In this document: piece by piece, positions 63,200 through 64,000 of the stretch
Layout of the letters: every line of letters starts with the position of its first letter
Numbering within the stretch: the stretch's first letter is position 1
Source of the DNA: Micrococcales bacterium
Lineage (GTDB): Bacteria; Actinomycetota; Actinomycetes; S36-B12; UBA10799
DNA: 64,000 bases
Assembly (NCBI GenBank): GCA_016719135.1
Contig: JADKAV010000019.1
Span: forward strand, 1 to 64,000
Direction of reading: 5' to 3'
Notes under the pieces: model-generated
What the model was told of the DNA's origin: nothing
Databases searched by the model: none
The model's input: only the letters and a program-made list of their open reading frames with translations
Made by a program: the position numbers and the translations under genes

Positions 63200-63887
63200 G
63201 AAAAGCGAGTCGACCGGTGGACGCGAGGGTGTGGCGCGCAGCCTGCTCGTCGACGGTCCGGCGACCGCGGCTGAATTGGCACAACGATTGAACATCACTG
63301 CTGCGGGTGTACGCAAACACCTCGACGCACTCGAGGAGACAGGCGACGTGCTGGCAGGGGATCGCCCCGCGTTCGGGCCGGCACGGGGTCCGCGCCGGGG
63401 ACGACCGGCCAGGATCTACTCCCTGACCGAACGCGGGCGTGCCCGCTTCGAGCAGTCGTACGACGATTTGGCAGTCAGTGCCATGCGCTTCCTGCGGCAG
63501 GTGCAGCCCAGCGCCCTCGAGGAGTTCGCCCAGCGGCGTGCCACTGAGCTCGAGCAGCGCTACGAGCCTCACTTAACCGGTCTCGCCGATCCGCAGCAGC
63601 GGGCCCACCGACTTGCCGAACTGCTCAGCGCCGACGGATACGCCGCTTCGGTCGAAGAGGGCCCGACCTCAGTGATGCAGGTATGCCAGCACAACTGTCC
63701 GGTCTCCCAGGCCGCTCACGAATTTCCCCAGTTGTGCGACGCCGAAGCCGCGGCGTTCGCACGCTTACTGGGTACGAACGTCACCCGACTGGCCACGATC
63801 GCCCACGGCGACGGGGTCTGTACATGTCTGGTATCGCCGTCTGCCCCGCAGTCGGCCCATACCCCCACCGAAAGGATCTCCTCATGA
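63198..63887 (+). CDS. sufR: SufR-type iron-sulphur transcriptional regulator
   Basis: This intact 229-residue regulator has an N-terminal winged helix (GPATAAELAQRLNITAAGVR, residues about 17-40; wing GRPARIYSLTERGRARF). A C-terminal sensor domain holds cysteines placed to bind a cluster: CQHNCPVSQAAHEF, QLCDAEA and CTCLV. Proteins of this kind repress the suf operon when clusters are sufficient. The GTG start has GGAG only 2 bases upstream, so it may be leaderless or start differently. The stop overlaps sufB as ATGA. Confidence 0.92.
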   Translation: MKSESTGGREGVARSLLVDGPATAAELAQRLNITAAGVRKHLDALEETGDVLAGDRPAFGPARGPRRGRPARIYSLTERGRARFEQSYDDLAVSAMRFLRQVQPSALEEFAQRRATELEQRYEPHLTGLADPQQRAHRLAELLSADGYAASVEEGPTSVMQVCQHNCPVSQAAHEFPQLCDAEAAAFARLLGTNVTRLATIAHGDGVCTCLVSPSAPQSAHTPTERISS

Positions 63888-64000
63888 GCGATGTCGACCA
63901 GTTGGCCGATCTCGGCAGTTATGAATACGGCTGGCACGACACGGACGCCGCCGGTGCGATCGCGAAGCGGGGCCTCAGCGAGGACGTCGTGCGCGAGATC
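63884..64000 (+). CDS. sufB: Fe-S cluster assembly protein SufB, N-terminal part
   Basis: Thirty-nine codons are visible before the right edge, beginning MSDVDQLADLGSYEYGWHDT and continuing DAAGAIAKRGLSEDVVREI. This is the normal actinobacterial SufB opening. SufB is the scaffold of the SUF iron-sulphur assembly machine. Its ATG overlaps the sufR stop, so regulator and operon are transcribed together. Confidence 0.88.
   Translation, partial: MSDVDQLADLGSYEYGWHDTDAAGAIAKRGLSEDVVREI

Noticed and set aside
1..64000. tRNA or rRNA genes
   Set aside because: I looked for T-loop (GTTCGA-type) and acceptor-stem pairs in the gaps and for rRNA landmarks and found none.

Overview
The window is high-GC DNA from an actinobacterium, most likely class Actinomycetia. 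The lineage markers are rbpA, whiA, opcA beside zwf, a sufR-type regulator ahead of sufB, many GTG starts, and the order uvrC-rapZ-yvcK-whiA-gap-pgk-tpiA-secG. I cannot place it below class.

Layout. At 1-3357 a branched-chain amino-acid ABC transporter operon reads leftward off the edge (livH-livM-livG-livF); its LivH carries an unusual secreted beta-sandwich domain. A thioesterase and polA follow. Positions 6904-18486 hold a cell-envelope glycan locus: a flippase, a GT-C-like membrane protein, a DUF2613 peptide, a GT4 glycosyltransferase, a methyltransferase, an aftD-like arabinofuranosyltransferase, an acyltransferase and a DUF3068 protein. From memory, this set corresponds to Mycobacterium tuberculosis Rv0224c-Rv0228 plus Rv0236c/Rv0236A. 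After rpsA comes a second envelope block (20204-27807): an AftB-like GT-C enzyme, a large membrane protein and two paralogous acyltransferase-SGNH fusions. The first part of this block has lower GC. Positions 27817-49047 are conserved core: coaE, uvrB, terC, clc, uvrA, a Rieske lipoprotein, two SGNH proteins, uvrC, rapZ, yvcK, whiA, lower glycolysis, secG, rbpA. Then come the pentose phosphate genes tal-zwf-opcA-pgl and tkt, an esterase, the haem-A genes ctaB and ctaA with an ATP-grasp gene between them, an ABC-2 exporter, an SRPBCC/SDR pair, and sufR-sufB running off the right edge.

Two patterns cut across the window. First, about thirteen conserved genes, including rpsA, gap, uvrA and yvcK, are broken by single-base indels. 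That looks like residual sequencing error more than gene decay, so they are annotated as single genes with frameshifts. Second, several intergenic regions hold tandemly duplicated or clustered inverted-repeat arms, with a different arm sequence at each locus: upstream of uvrB, upstream of uvrA, between rbpA and pgl, and upstream of sufR. The uvrA array has eight copies of CCATCAA-N4-GGGCC in alternating orientation. These arrays are the best candidates here for something undescribed.

Many genes have a TANNNT -10 hexamer ending 6-8 bases before the start codon, which indicates leaderless transcripts. I used this to choose several starts.
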